From Falsihalocynthiibacter halioticoli (GTDB lineage Bacteria; Pseudomonadota; Alphaproteobacteria; Rhodobacterales; Rhodobacteraceae), in assembly GCF_025802015.1 (NCBI RefSeq), contig NZ_JAOYFC010000002.1:186001-250000 (forward strand): DNA of 64,000 bases, read 5' to 3'. The notes beneath the pieces were generated by a model. That model saw nothing but the letters and a program-made list of their open reading frames with translations, was not told the origin of the DNA and did no database searches. Numbering within the stretch: the stretch's first letter is position 1; each line of letters opens with the position of its first letter. Both the position numbers and the translations under genes were made by a program. Shown in pieces: positions 42,910 through 51,828 of the stretch.

Positions 42910-43052
42910 CTGTACAGCAGGCCTGTCTTCCTGTGTAACTGTGCTCTGATAATCCGAGTGCGCTGCGCAAACAGGGTCAAAGGCACCAATTGCGTGTCTT
43001 TGACCTTCCTGCGCTCGTTTCGCAAGGTTTTGCCATTGTGTTAGAGCAACCA

Positions 43053-44762
43053 TCAGAACATGAAGTAGCGTTGCGCCATAGGCAGGCTCTGCGCAGGTTC
43101 ACATGTTAGAAGCTCGCCATTCGCGCGCACTTCGTAAGTTTCGGGGTTCACTTCAATTTCTGGCGTTGCGCTGTTCATAACCATGTCAGACTTGCCGATA
43201 CCGCGGGTATTTTCGACGGCGAGCGTGGTTTTAGACAAGCCCAGCGCCTTACCAAGCCCTGCGGATTCTGCCGCAGCGGACACAAAGCTGACAGCGGAAT
43301 GCGCAACTGCTTTGCCCATACCGCCAAACATCTCGCGAGAATAAACGGGCTGCGGCGTTGGAATTGAGGCGTTCGGATCTCCCATCTGAGCCATTACGAT
43401 GCTGCCACCCATCAAGACCATCTCGGGCTTCACGCCAAAGAACGCGGGTGACCAGAGTGCGAGATCGGCGCGTTTGCCAATTTCGATGCTGCCGATGTGG
43501 CGGCTGATTCCGTGGGCGATCGCAGGATTGATCGTGTATTTGGCGATATAGCGTTTGACGCGCACATTGTCGTTGTCGCCCGTCTCTTCGCCCAAACGAC
43601 CACGCTGCTTTTTCATTTTGTCGGCGGTCTGCCACGTGCGGATCAAAACCTCACCCACGCGGCCCATGGCTTGGCTATCGCTCGCTATGATCGAAAACGC
43701 GCCCATGTCATGCAGGATATCTTCCGCGGCGATGGTTTCGCGGCGGATGCGGCTTTCAGCAAAGGCAACATCTTCCGGAATTCCTTTATCGAGGTGGTGG
43801 CACACCATAAGCATATCCAAATGCTCCTCGATCGTGTTCACGGTATAAGGCCGCGTCGGGTTGGTCGAACTTGGAATAACGTGCTGCTCGCCCACAACTT
43901 TGATGATATCGGGCGCATGACCGCCGCCTGCCCCTTCTGTATGGAATGCGTGAATCGTCCGCCCCTTGATCGCGTTCACCGTATTCTCGACAAAGCCGCT
44001 TTCGTTAAGCGTGTCCGTGTGGATCATGACCTGCACATCCATGTCATCGGCAACGGACAGACAGCAATCAATCGCACCCGGCGTTGTTCCCCAATCCTCG
44101 TGGAGTTTCATAGCGCAGGCCCCACCTTCAATCATCTCGACCAACGCCGCTGGCTGTGAGGCGTTCCCCTTCCCCGCAAGCCCTATATTCATCGGCGCGT
44201 TGTCGATTGCCTGAAGCATCCGACCAATGTGCCAAGGCCCTGGCGTACAGGTCGTGGCGAGTGTGCCGTGTGCGGGGCCAGTGCCGCCGCCAAGCATCGT
44301 CGTCACACCGGAATGGAGCGCATCTTCCATCTGTTGCGGGCAAATGAAGTGAATGTGGCTGTCAAAGCCCCCCGCCGTGAGAATACGCCCTTCGCCCGCA
44401 ATGGCTTCAGTGCCAGGACCAACGATTATGTCCACGTTGGGCTGTGTGTCTGGGTTGCCCGCCTTGCCAATCGCTGCGATCACACCGTCCTTTAGGCCGA
44501 CATCGGCTTTATAGATGCCCGTTACATCCACGATCAGCGCATTGGTGATAACCGTATCAACAGCCCCACCTGCTCGCGTTATCTGCGACTGCCCCATCCC
44601 ATCACGGATCACCTTGCCGCCGCCGAACTTAACCTCTTCGCCATAAGTCGTCAGATCGCGCTCGACCTCGATGATCAGGTCGGTATCGGCAAGCCGTAAG
44701 CGGTCGCCGGTGGTCGGGCCATACATATCGGCATAGGTCGCACGAGAGATTTTTGCGGGCAT
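43053..44762 (-). CDS. ureC: Urease alpha subunit (catalytic)
   Basis: Catalytic subunit that hydrolyses urea to ammonia and carbamate at a dinickel site. The 569-residue protein keeps DSHIHFICPQQ (nickel histidines, about 134-144), the carbamylated lysine region CAMKLHEDWGTTPG (about 215-228), the HTDTLNESGF and HAFHTEGAGGGHAPDI loops, and the flap MVCHHLD with its catalytic histidine. Full length for the family. Preceded by two DUF1311 genes rather than directly by ureB. Confidence 0.98.
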   Translation of the reverse strand: MPAKISRATYADMYGPTTGDRLRLADTDLIIEVERDLTTYGEEVKFGGGKVIRDGMGQSQITRAGGAVDTVITNALIVDVTGIYKADVGLKDGVIAAIGKAGNPDTQPNVDIIVGPGTEAIAGEGRILTAGGFDSHIHFICPQQMEDALHSGVTTMLGGGTGPAHGTLATTCTPGPWHIGRMLQAIDNAPMNIGLAGKGNASQPAALVEMIEGGACAMKLHEDWGTTPGAIDCCLSVADDMDVQVMIHTDTLNESGFVENTVNAIKGRTIHAFHTEGAGGGHAPDIIKVVGEQHVIPSSTNPTRPYTVNTIEEHLDMLMVCHHLDKGIPEDVAFAESRIRRETIAAEDILHDMGAFSIIASDSQAMGRVGEVLIRTWQTADKMKKQRGRLGEETGDNDNVRVKRYIAKYTINPAIAHGISRHIGSIEIGKRADLALWSPAFFGVKPEMVLMGGSIVMAQMGDPNASIPTPQPVYSREMFGGMGKAVAHSAVSFVSAAAESAGLGKALGLSKTTLAVENTRGIGKSDMVMNSATPEIEVNPETYEVRANGELLTCEPAQSLPMAQRYFMF

Positions 44763-44772
44763 GGTCGTTTCC

Positions 44773-45177
44773 TTAGTTTGCTTCCCAAACCGCGCGGAGG
44801 TCTTCGTCGCGGCGGCGGGTCATGGCTTCGAGGCAAGAATAAACTACGGCCGAATACAGATCGGCATCCTGATAAGGCAGCGCGTCCGCAGCGCATTTGC
44901 TATCACGGTAATTGTAGAAATCCTGTTGCGAATAATAAATCTGGGCTTCAGCGGTTGCCGGACCATCGGGGAAAATGTCGTCGATCTGCCTTGCGCCTTC
45001 GAGCGCCATCAAGAATGCAAATTCTAGATCTTCATCAGCGCGCACGAAGGATTGCCACACACATTCATTGAACTGCTCGGTCATCTCCGGATTGGCGCAT
45101 TCGCCATGCTCCGTCGCTGCTGATGATCCGCCATAAAGCGCCAGCAGGATAGCCGCCTGAATTCCAATTAATCTCAT
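44773..45177 (-). CDS. Secreted DUF1311 (LprI-like lysozyme-inhibitor family) protein, copy 2
   Basis: A 134-residue protein with a signal peptide (MRLIGIQAAILLALYGGSSA) and a DUF1311/LprI-like mature domain. Its conserved cysteines lie at GECANPEM, FNECVWQ, DSKCAADAL and SCLEAM. Related domains in LprI inhibit lysozyme, but most members have no tested role. Overlaps copy 1 by four bases and ends 10 bases before ureC, so it is co-transcribed with the structural urease genes. Only moderately similar to copy 1. Confidence 0.78.
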   Translation of the reverse strand: MRLIGIQAAILLALYGGSSAATEHGECANPEMTEQFNECVWQSFVRADEDLEFAFLMALEGARQIDDIFPDGPATAEAQIYYSQQDFYNYRDSKCAADALPYQDADLYSAVVYSCLEAMTRRRDEDLRAVWEAN

Positions 45178-45581
45178 CCGTCTATCTCCGCCATAAATTC
45201 CAACCGCTCTGTGCGTTGGTTCGATAAATCCTCAAGGCATGAAGAAACGATGAACGGCTCAAGCGTACCACCGCGATAAAGCCATCCCTCCGCTTCGCAG
45301 GCCTTGTCCCTGTAAGAAATCCACAAGCGTTGCGCCGCAAGGAGCGTGTCCGCCGCGCCGCCCTCTTTTATGTCATTGGCAGCGTCAATTTCCTTCATCG
45401 CAGTCATTGCCTTTTCCCACGCCAAATTGAGCGCTTCGTCGGCCTTCAGATACCGTTGATACGCGCAAGCATTGATCGCACGTTGGGTAACCGGATCGTC
45501 GCAATTAAGCTCGTCTGCGGTGGCCGCATACGGCAGCATTAACAATGCACTACAAGACAATCCTGCGAGAAAAAGGCGCAT
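45174..45581 (-). CDS. Secreted DUF1311 (LprI-like lysozyme-inhibitor family) protein, copy 1
   Basis: A 135-residue protein with a signal peptide (MRLFLAGLSCSALLMLPYAATA) and a DUF1311 domain: cysteines at LNCDDPVTQ, NACAYQRYL, KACEAEG and SCLEDLS match copy 2. The ATG at 45579-45581 overlaps the ureB stop (TGATG), with GGGAG upstream; a TTG one codon earlier is less likely. The shared cysteine frame shows the two copies are an old tandem duplication inside the urease operon. Confidence 0.78.
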   Translation of the reverse strand: MRLFLAGLSCSALLMLPYAATADELNCDDPVTQRAINACAYQRYLKADEALNLAWEKAMTAMKEIDAANDIKEGGAADTLLAAQRLWISYRDKACEAEGWLYRGGTLEPFIVSSCLEDLSNQRTERLEFMAEIDG

Positions 45582-45886
45582 CAAAGTGCTCCCATAACCT
45601 TTTGATTAAATCCGTAAACTTCGCGCTTACCAGAGAGCGGCACAAGCGTAACTTCGCGCGTTTGCCCGGGCTCAAAACGCACTGCGGTTCCTGCGGCAAT
45701 ATCAAGGCGCATACCGCGCGCTTGATCGCGGTCAAACTCAAGTGCGGCGTTCGTTTCGGCAAAATGATAGTGGCTTCCAACCTGTACGGGACGGTCACCA
45801 GTATTGGAGACGACAAGCGTCACCGTTTCCGCGCCTTCGTTCAATACAATGTCGCCGTCTTGGGGGAAAATCTCTCCGGGAATCAT
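45581..45886 (-). CDS. ureB: Urease beta subunit
   Basis: Structural subunit of the (UreABC)3 enzyme. The 101-residue protein starts MIPGEIFPQDGDIVLNEG and contains NTGDRPVQVGSHYHFAETN (about 33-51), the typical beta-subunit signature, and RFEPGQTREVTLVPL. Separate ureA and ureB genes show the three-chain bacterial layout. It follows ureA by six bases. Confidence 0.97.
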   Translation of the reverse strand: MIPGEIFPQDGDIVLNEGAETVTLVVSNTGDRPVQVGSHYHFAETNAALEFDRDQARGMRLDIAAGTAVRFEPGQTREVTLVPLSGKREVYGFNQKVMGAL

Positions 45887-45892
45887 AGGAAC

Positions 45893-46195
45893 CTACCTGA
45901 TTGGATGATGAACTGTGACGAGTTTTGTGCCGTCTGGAAATGTAGCCTCAACCTGCACGTCGTGGATCATTTCCGCGATGCCATCCATACACTGATCAGC
46001 TTTAACCACATGGGCTCCCGCTTCCATCAGATCGGCAACCGAACGGCCGTCGCGCGCACCTTCGACAACGAAATCGGTGATCAGCGCAATCGCTTCGGGA
46101 TGGTTAAGCTTTACACCGCGCTCCAGCCGTCCTCGCGCCACCATGGCCGCCACGCTAATCAAAAGTTTGTCTTTTTCTCTCGGGGTCAGGTTCAT
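45893..46195 (-). CDS. ureA: Urease gamma subunit
   Basis: Smallest structural urease subunit. The 100-residue protein starts MNLTPREKDKLLISVAAMVA and has KLNHPEAIALITDFVVEGARDG (in part, about 28-49) and VQVEATFPDGTKLVTVHHPI. The ATG at 46193-46195 gives the exact usual length; a frame extending 39 codons upstream overlaps ureD and is rejected. Confidence 0.97.
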   Translation of the reverse strand: MNLTPREKDKLLISVAAMVARGRLERGVKLNHPEAIALITDFVVEGARDGRSVADLMEAGAHVVKADQCMDGIAEMIHDVQVEATFPDGTKLVTVHHPIR

Positions 46196-46203
46196 TGTCT
46201 TCC

Positions 46204-47067
46204 CTATTCTTGCCAAACGCGCGGGAGGCTGCCCTGCCGTGCGATCTTGAGTACTTGTGCAACGGCGCGCCTCAGTGGCCATGCGTCCGTTGCCCGCATT
46301 CTTATGATGCATTTCCCGTTCCAGCCGCTCACAGCAGCAACGACTCCATCAAAGGATTCAATCACAGAACGGAAACGATCTGCTGCGTCTTCAGCTCCCT
46401 GCTCGATCAACGCGATTGTGGCGAAGGCGCGCGCTCCAGCAAGCGTCACAGCACTCTCGCTTCCGTCAAGAACCTTCTGGCTGATTGCAAATGGGTCAAC
46501 CCAAACCGGCGCTCCACATCTGCGCACCTCGCGCCAATCAGAGAACGAAAGGCTTTCGATGGTCTCGCCCATGGCGGCCCGCCCAAGAACAACGCTTTCC
46601 GCCATCAAAAAACGCGCGTCCGAAGCAAGCTCAACCGTGGTGCGGCGGCCAAGATTTGAGCCTTCAAAAAGGATTGTTTCCTGTGGCAACCAGCTCAAAG
46701 TGCCCGCCTCTCCAACGGATATCGACACATCGACTTGCCCGACTTCACCAGTGGAGCGATACGCTCGTTCGGCGGTTTGCGTGGTGGCCATTGCCGCAAC
46801 GCCGGTACCAATTTTCATGTCATAGCAAAGGTGATCGCCGCCAGTAACACCGCCCGCAGTGTTGAGAAACACAAGTTCCGGCACATCGCGGTGGACGCGC
46901 GGCAAAAACACTTTGGCCGAGCCGGATTGATGTAGATCGGTCAAAGTTGGGCGCGCGCCACGCATTGCCAAACCAACTGCACCACGACCAACCATGCGCT
47001 GCATACGCCCCTGCTTCGCAGGTGGCTGACCGCCATGTGTTGTAAAATTTATCGCCTGATCCAGCAT
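46204..47067 (-). CDS. ureD: Urease accessory protein UreD
   Basis: UreD (UreH) binds apo-urease and channels nickel from UreG/UreF. The 287-residue protein shows PRVHRDVPELVFLNTAGGVTGGD (in part, about 57-80), ATTQTAERAYRS and LPQETILFEGS, typical UreD segments. The ATG at 47065-47067 has GAGGG five bases upstream and is my choice; ATGs at 47091 and 47145 are in frame. First gene of the ureD-A-B-DUF1311-DUF1311-C transcript. Confidence 0.93.
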   Translation of the reverse strand: MLDQAINFTTHGGQPPAKQGRMQRMVGRGAVGLAMRGARPTLTDLHQSGSAKVFLPRVHRDVPELVFLNTAGGVTGGDHLCYDMKIGTGVAAMATTQTAERAYRSTGEVGQVDVSISVGEAGTLSWLPQETILFEGSNLGRRTTVELASDARFLMAESVVLGRAAMGETIESLSFSDWREVRRCGAPVWVDPFAISQKVLDGSESAVTLAGARAFATIALIEQGAEDAADRFRSVIESFDGVVAAVSGWNGKCIIRMRATDAWPLRRAVAQVLKIARQGSLPRVWQE

Positions 47068-47136
47068 CCCAGCCCTCGTAACTTGCCTCATTCCTAGGCA
47101 ACAGAGCCACACATTCGCAAGCTTCCGCTCAAGGAA

Positions 47137-47167
47137 AAGGCGCACATATGCCGAAAAAATGCGCCTT
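47137..47167. promoter_or_regulatory. Dyad in the ureD / pyrC divergent spacer
   Basis: AAGGCGCA and TGCGCCTT form a perfect eight-bp inverted repeat with a 15-base loop, 70 bases before the ureD start. It could be a regulator site or a leader hairpin of ureD. Confidence 0.35.
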
Positions 47168-47281
47168 CGCCTAAAAATTAATCAAACACCCCTGAATTGA
47201 CCATTTCCATGCAGCCGGGAAATTGCCTCCTGACTGCAATCGCCGCTGGAAAACTGCGCAGCAATTGTGTAGCGCAGGGGC

Positions 47282-48319
47282 ATGACGAATAAACTCACGC
47301 TCCGACGCCCCGATGATTGGCATTTACACCTGCGCGATGGCGATATGCTCGCGGCAGTCTTGCCCGAAACGACACGCCACTTTGCCCGCGCCATCATCAT
47401 GCCGAACCTTGTGCCGCCTGTTGTAACAGGAGCGCAAGCCGCGGCCTATCGAGATCGGATCACCGCAGCGATGCCAAATGGCGCGGACTTCACACCGTTG
47501 ATGACGCTTTACCTCACAGAAGACACAGATGCAGAGGATGTCGCCAGAGCGCATGCAAGCGGGCTGATCACCGCAGTGAAGCTGTACCCTGCGGGCGCAA
47601 CAACGAACTCAGCCAGCGGCGTTAGCAATTTTGACAATGTTCGCCCCGTACTTGAGAAAATGGCCGAGATCGGCCTGCCTCTTTGTCTGCACGGCGAAGT
47701 GACAGACCCTGAAATTGACATTTTCGACCGCGAGGCCGTGTTTATCGACCGTGTCCTTGATCCGATCCGCAAAAGCACCCCGGGTCTGCGCACTGTGATG
47801 GAACATATCACAACCAAAGACGGTGTGGACTACGCCAAGAGCCAAGACAATCTCGGCGCGACCATCACAACGCACCACCTTGTGATCAACCGCAACCACA
47901 TCCTCGTGGGCGGCATCAAGCCACACTATTACTGCCTACCCGTTGCGAAACGTGAGTTGCACCGCGAAGCGCTGGTCGAGGCCGCCACATCAGGCGACGC
48001 GCGCTTCTTCCTTGGAACTGACAGCGCTCCACATACGGATAAACTCAAAGAAAATGCCTGTGGCTGCGCAGGGTGCTTCACCGCGACCAACACCATGTCT
48101 ATTCTCGCCGAAGTGTTTGAGAAGCAAGGCGCTCTCGAGAAACTCGAGGCCTTTACTTCGTTGAAAGGGCCCGCGTTTTATGGCCTCCCGGCAAATGAAA
48201 AGACAATCATGCTCTCCAAAGGGGCGCCCGTCACCTACCCTGATAAGATCACCGTTGGCGATGAAACCGTAACCGTCTTTGACCCTGGATTTCCGCTGCA
48301 TTGGCGGGTTGCGGACTAA
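47282..48319 (+). CDS. pyrC: Dihydroorotase (class II)
   Basis: Cyclises carbamoyl-aspartate to dihydroorotate, third step of pyrimidine synthesis. The 345-residue amidohydrolase barrel has the zinc histidines in WHLHLRDG (His14, His16), the carbamylated lysine in AVKLYPAGATTNS (about 100), EHITTKDGVDYA, and the catalytic aspartate near SDSAPH-type GTDSAPHTDKLKEN. pyrE follows 44 bases later, giving a small pyrimidine operon. Confidence 0.95.
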   Translation: MTNKLTLRRPDDWHLHLRDGDMLAAVLPETTRHFARAIIMPNLVPPVVTGAQAAAYRDRITAAMPNGADFTPLMTLYLTEDTDAEDVARAHASGLITAVKLYPAGATTNSASGVSNFDNVRPVLEKMAEIGLPLCLHGEVTDPEIDIFDREAVFIDRVLDPIRKSTPGLRTVMEHITTKDGVDYAKSQDNLGATITTHHLVINRNHILVGGIKPHYYCLPVAKRELHREALVEAATSGDARFFLGTDSAPHTDKLKENACGCAGCFTATNTMSILAEVFEKQGALEKLEAFTSLKGPAFYGLPANEKTIMLSKGAPVTYPDKITVGDETVTVFDPGFPLHWRVAD

Positions 48320-48363
48320 GCTCCGCAGCGTTCAAATAGACCAATCAAACAAAAGGAACCGCT

Positions 48364-49044
48364 ATGATCCCGAGCGCCTATCCCGACCCGAAAGAAATCG
48401 CACGACTGACTGCGCGGATGTTGCTTGAGATCGAAGCGGTACACTTCAACGCCCGCGAACCTTTCACGCTGGCCAGTGGTTTGCCGAGCCCGACTTATAT
48501 CGACTGCCGCAAGCTGATTTCCTTCCCGCGTATCCGCTCGACGTTGATGGATTTCCTGACTGTTACGGTCATGCGCAATGCAGGGTTTGAAGCGTTTGAT
48601 AACGTGGCTGGTGGCGAAACCGCAGGCATTCCCTTTGGCGCGCTGGTTGCAGAACGTATGGCGCTTCCAATGAGCTATGTTCGCAAGAAGCCGAAAGGCT
48701 ATGGCCGTAACGCACGGATCGAAGGCGCGATGAGCGAGGGCGAGCGCGTCTTGCTCGTTGAAGACCTGACAACCGACGGCGGCAGCAAGCTCTCCTTCGT
48801 GGACGCAATCCGCGAAACTGGCGCCACTTGCGGGCATACGGCGGTGATCTTCTACTACGGTATCTTCCCTGAAACCGAAAAGACGCTTGGCGATCACGGG
48901 GTTACGCTGCATCACCTTTGCACATGGTGGGATGTATTGGCCGAAGCCAAAGCCTCCAATGCTTTTGACGAGGAAACATTGACAGAGGTAGAAGCCTTCC
49001 TCAATGATCCGCGCGGCTGGCAAGAGGCCCACAAGAAAGCCTGA
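48364..49044 (+). CDS. pyrE: Orotate phosphoribosyltransferase
   Basis: Joins orotate to PRPP to make OMP. The 226-residue protein carries the PRPP-binding motif VLLVEDLTTDGGSK (about 122-135), and the orotate region FTLASGLPSPTYIDCRKLI. AAAAGGA precedes the ATG at 48364. Members of this length (about 220-230) are typical of alphaproteobacteria. Confidence 0.94.
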   Translation: MIPSAYPDPKEIARLTARMLLEIEAVHFNAREPFTLASGLPSPTYIDCRKLISFPRIRSTLMDFLTVTVMRNAGFEAFDNVAGGETAGIPFGALVAERMALPMSYVRKKPKGYGRNARIEGAMSEGERVLLVEDLTTDGGSKLSFVDAIRETGATCGHTAVIFYYGIFPETEKTLGDHGVTLHHLCTWWDVLAEAKASNAFDEETLTEVEAFLNDPRGWQEAHKKA

Positions 49045-49092
49045 TCTGATCAACATCTAGGGGTAATTCTTTACGGTAGCCCCTAAATATGC

Positions 49093-49112
49093 TAATCCAC
49101 AGGTTATCCACA
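49093..49112 (+). promoter_or_regulatory. Pair of DnaA-box-like sites before dnaB
   Basis: TAATCCACA (49093-49101, one mismatch) and the consensus TTATCCACA (49104-49112) stand in direct repeat, two bases apart, 68 bases before the dnaB ATG. Confidence 0.65.
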
Positions 49113-49179
49113 GAAATATACAATTTGCCAGTACAACTGGCTTTCATGTATGTCAGACGCCAAGGTCTGAGGGGACAGT

Positions 49180-50688
49180 ATGAACGAGATTGCACCGATG
49201 CAGGACGGCGCAGGGCTTCCTGCGTTGCCGGAACAACCGTCGCAAATGGATGCGCAACCGCATAATATCGAGGCGGAGCAACAGCTTCTGGGCGCGATCC
49301 TGACCAACAACGACACCTACGATCGTGTTGCTGCAATCGTGAACTCCGCGCATTTTTACGAGCCGACTCACGCACGAATCTTTGAGGTTGCGGCAAACAG
49401 AATTGCCAAAAACCTCAACGCATCGCCGGTGACGCTCAAAGCGTTTCTCGAGGATGACGAAGGGCTAAAAGAGCTTGGCGGTCCTGCCTATCTTGCACGA
49501 CTGGCCGGCGCTGCTATCTCAAGCTTTGCGGCCAAGGACTATGCCCAGATTATCTATGATCTGGCTATTCGACGCGAACTTATGGCGCTTGGTCGTGAGA
49601 TTTCAGACAAAGCTGCCGCTGTGGACATTGCGAGCGAGCCGCGCGAGCAGATCGTTGAGGCCGAGCAACGCCTCTATGCCATGGCCGAGCAAGGGCAAGG
49701 CGAAAGTGGCTTCCAATCCTTCCTCAAGGCCGTGACAGAAGCGGTTCAGGTCGCGAACACCGCCTATGAGCGCGATGGCGACCTTGCTGGTATCTCTACG
49801 GGGTTGATTGATTTGGACAAAATGCTGGGCGGCTTGCACCGTTCAGACCTTTTGATCCTCGCGGGTCGTCCCTCCATGGGGAAAACATCCTTGGCGACGA
49901 ACATCGCCTATAACATCGCGAAATCGTATAAGAAGGGCAAGAAAGCCGACGGAAGCGAGGGAGCAATCAACGGCGGTGTCGTTGGGTTCTATAGCCTCGA
50001 AATGTCGGCCGAGCAGCTTGCTACGCGGATCTTGTCGGAGGCTTCCGAAGTGCCATCCGGCCAGATCCGCAACGGCGACATGACCGAAGAAGAATTCCGC
50101 CGTTTCGTCGAAGCGGCCAAGCAGCTCGAAAGCTGCCCGCTATATATCGACGACACGCCCGCCCTACCTATCTCGCAACTTGCAGCCCGCGCACGGCGCC
50201 TGAAGCGGACCCACGGGCTAGACGCTTTGTTTGTGGACTATCTGCAACTTGTACGTCCTGCTTCGGCAAAAGATAGCCGCGTGAATGAGGTTTCGGAAAT
50301 CACCCAAGGCCTCAAAGCCATCGCCAAGGAACTTGATATTCCGGTTGTTGCGCTCTCTCAGTTGAGTCGGACAGTCGAAAGCCGCGATGACAAACGCCCA
50401 CAACTTTCGGACCTCCGCGAATCTGGCTCGATTGAGCAAGACGCCGACGTTGTGATGTTCGTGTTCCGTGAGGAATACTACAAAGAGCGCGAAAAACCTG
50501 GTGATCACGAGCTTGAGAAGATGGCAACGTGGCAGGAAGAAATGGACGCGCTCCATGCAAAGGCCGAAGTGATTATCGGCAAAGCCCGTCACGGCCCGAT
50601 CGGCCATGTTGAGCTTTCCTTCGAAGGACAGTTCACGCGGTTTGGTAACCTTGCAAAACCGTGGCAAGGCCAGCCGGAGCAACCCTAA
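49180..50688 (+). CDS. dnaB: Replicative DNA helicase DnaB
   Basis: Hexameric 5'-3' helicase that drives the replication fork. The 502-residue protein has the N-terminal collar domain (PHNIEAEQQLLGAILTNNDTY, about 27-47, in part). The RecA-like motor carries Walker A ILAGRPSMGKTSLA near 228, YSLEMSAEQLATR, Walker B LDALFVDYLQL and ALSQLSRTVE. A direct pair of DnaA boxes precedes it. No intein is present. Confidence 0.97.
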   Translation: MNEIAPMQDGAGLPALPEQPSQMDAQPHNIEAEQQLLGAILTNNDTYDRVAAIVNSAHFYEPTHARIFEVAANRIAKNLNASPVTLKAFLEDDEGLKELGGPAYLARLAGAAISSFAAKDYAQIIYDLAIRRELMALGREISDKAAAVDIASEPREQIVEAEQRLYAMAEQGQGESGFQSFLKAVTEAVQVANTAYERDGDLAGISTGLIDLDKMLGGLHRSDLLILAGRPSMGKTSLATNIAYNIAKSYKKGKKADGSEGAINGGVVGFYSLEMSAEQLATRILSEASEVPSGQIRNGDMTEEEFRRFVEAAKQLESCPLYIDDTPALPISQLAARARRLKRTHGLDALFVDYLQLVRPASAKDSRVNEVSEITQGLKAIAKELDIPVVALSQLSRTVESRDDKRPQLSDLRESGSIEQDADVVMFVFREEYYKEREKPGDHELEKMATWQEEMDALHAKAEVIIGKARHGPIGHVELSFEGQFTRFGNLAKPWQGQPEQP

Positions 50689-50778
50689 CTCCCCGAATTC
50701 TGCCAGTCGGAATGAGCGCCAGCGGATTTGCGTAAAATTCGCTTGCCTCGCCGCGATGCAAACGGCACAACCCTCTGC

Positions 50779-51828
50779 ATGTCTACGGGAAAACTCAAAA
50801 TTGATCTCGCGGCGCTGGTGGCCAACTGGCGCGCTTTGGATGCCCAAACCGGCCCAACCGTTGAAACCGCTGCGGTGGTCAAGGCCAACGGTTATGGCTG
50901 TGGCGCAGGCCGCGTTGCACGTGCGCTCGCCCAAGCAGGCGCACGCCGCTTCTTTGTCGCCACCGCCGAAGAAGGCGTAGAGATTCGCCAAGCGCTTGGG
51001 CCCGGACCAGAGGTCTGCATTTTCTCAGGGCATATGGCCGGTGATACCGACATGATCCATGATCTTGTCTTAACGCCAATGCTCAATTCCCTCGCGCAAC
51101 TCACGCGGCATTTCGAGGCCCTCCCCGGAGCGCCATTTGGTATTCAGCTTGATACCGGCATGAATCGCCTCGGCATGGAAGTTGCCGAATGGGCGGCGGT
51201 GCGTGACATTGCGCTTTCGCAAAATCCGACCCTTGTGATGAGTCATCTTGCTTGCGCAGACGAGCCCGATCACTCCGCGAACGAGGCCCAGCTTCAGAAC
51301 TTCCGCGCCATGACCGAGGGCATCACTGCGCCCCGCTCATTGTCCGCAACGGGCGGCATACTCTTGCCGAAGGAATATCACTTCAATCTCACGCGTCCCG
51401 GAATCGGCCTCTATGGCGGCGCACCATTTGAAGCTGCAAAGCCCGTTGTGAGCCTTTCACTCCCCGTCATCCAGACGCGCGAATTGGAAGAAGGCGAAGC
51501 CGTTGGTTACGGTTGCACATGGGTGGCCGAAGCGCCAAGCAAGCTTGCGACGGTTTCGGGCGGTTATGCCGATGGCCTCATTCGCGCCATGTCAAACAAC
51601 ACAGTACTTTGGTTTGGCGATACGCCTTGCCCTCTGGTTGGCCGCGTTTCCATGGACCTGATCACGGTCGACATTACGCATCTTACCGAACGGCCCGATG
51701 CGCTCGATATTTTGTGTCCGGCACAGACTGTTGACGATCTTGCGACTGCGGCAGGCACAATCGGCTATGAAATCCTGACCTCGCTCGGGTCTCGCTATAC
51801 ACGACGCTATGTCGAGGCGGGTTCATGA
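50779..51828 (+). CDS. alr: Alanine racemase
   Basis: PLP enzyme making D-alanine for peptidoglycan. The 349-residue protein has the PLP lysine in AVVKANGYGCG (about 32-42), LDTGMNRLGM, and the second catalytic tyrosine region GYGCTWVAE, plus VSMDLITVDIT. The ATG at 50779 (MSTGKLKIDLAALVANW) is the natural family start; an in-frame ATG 17 codons earlier is rejected. It overlaps mlaE by four bases. Confidence 0.94.
   Translation: MSTGKLKIDLAALVANWRALDAQTGPTVETAAVVKANGYGCGAGRVARALAQAGARRFFVATAEEGVEIRQALGPGPEVCIFSGHMAGDTDMIHDLVLTPMLNSLAQLTRHFEALPGAPFGIQLDTGMNRLGMEVAEWAAVRDIALSQNPTLVMSHLACADEPDHSANEAQLQNFRAMTEGITAPRSLSATGGILLPKEYHFNLTRPGIGLYGGAPFEAAKPVVSLSLPVIQTRELEEGEAVGYGCTWVAEAPSKLATVSGGYADGLIRAMSNNTVLWFGDTPCPLVGRVSMDLITVDITHLTERPDALDILCPAQTVDDLATAAGTIGYEILTSLGSRYTRRYVEAGS

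Noticed and set aside
42106..43053. A 315-codon minus-strand frame beginning in an ATGA overlap with the ureC stop
   Set aside because: It runs antisense to the 42571 gene and through the DUF1127 gene in another frame; its composition (runs of F, C and R) is that of a shadow, there is no ribosome site, and both overlapped genes have better features.
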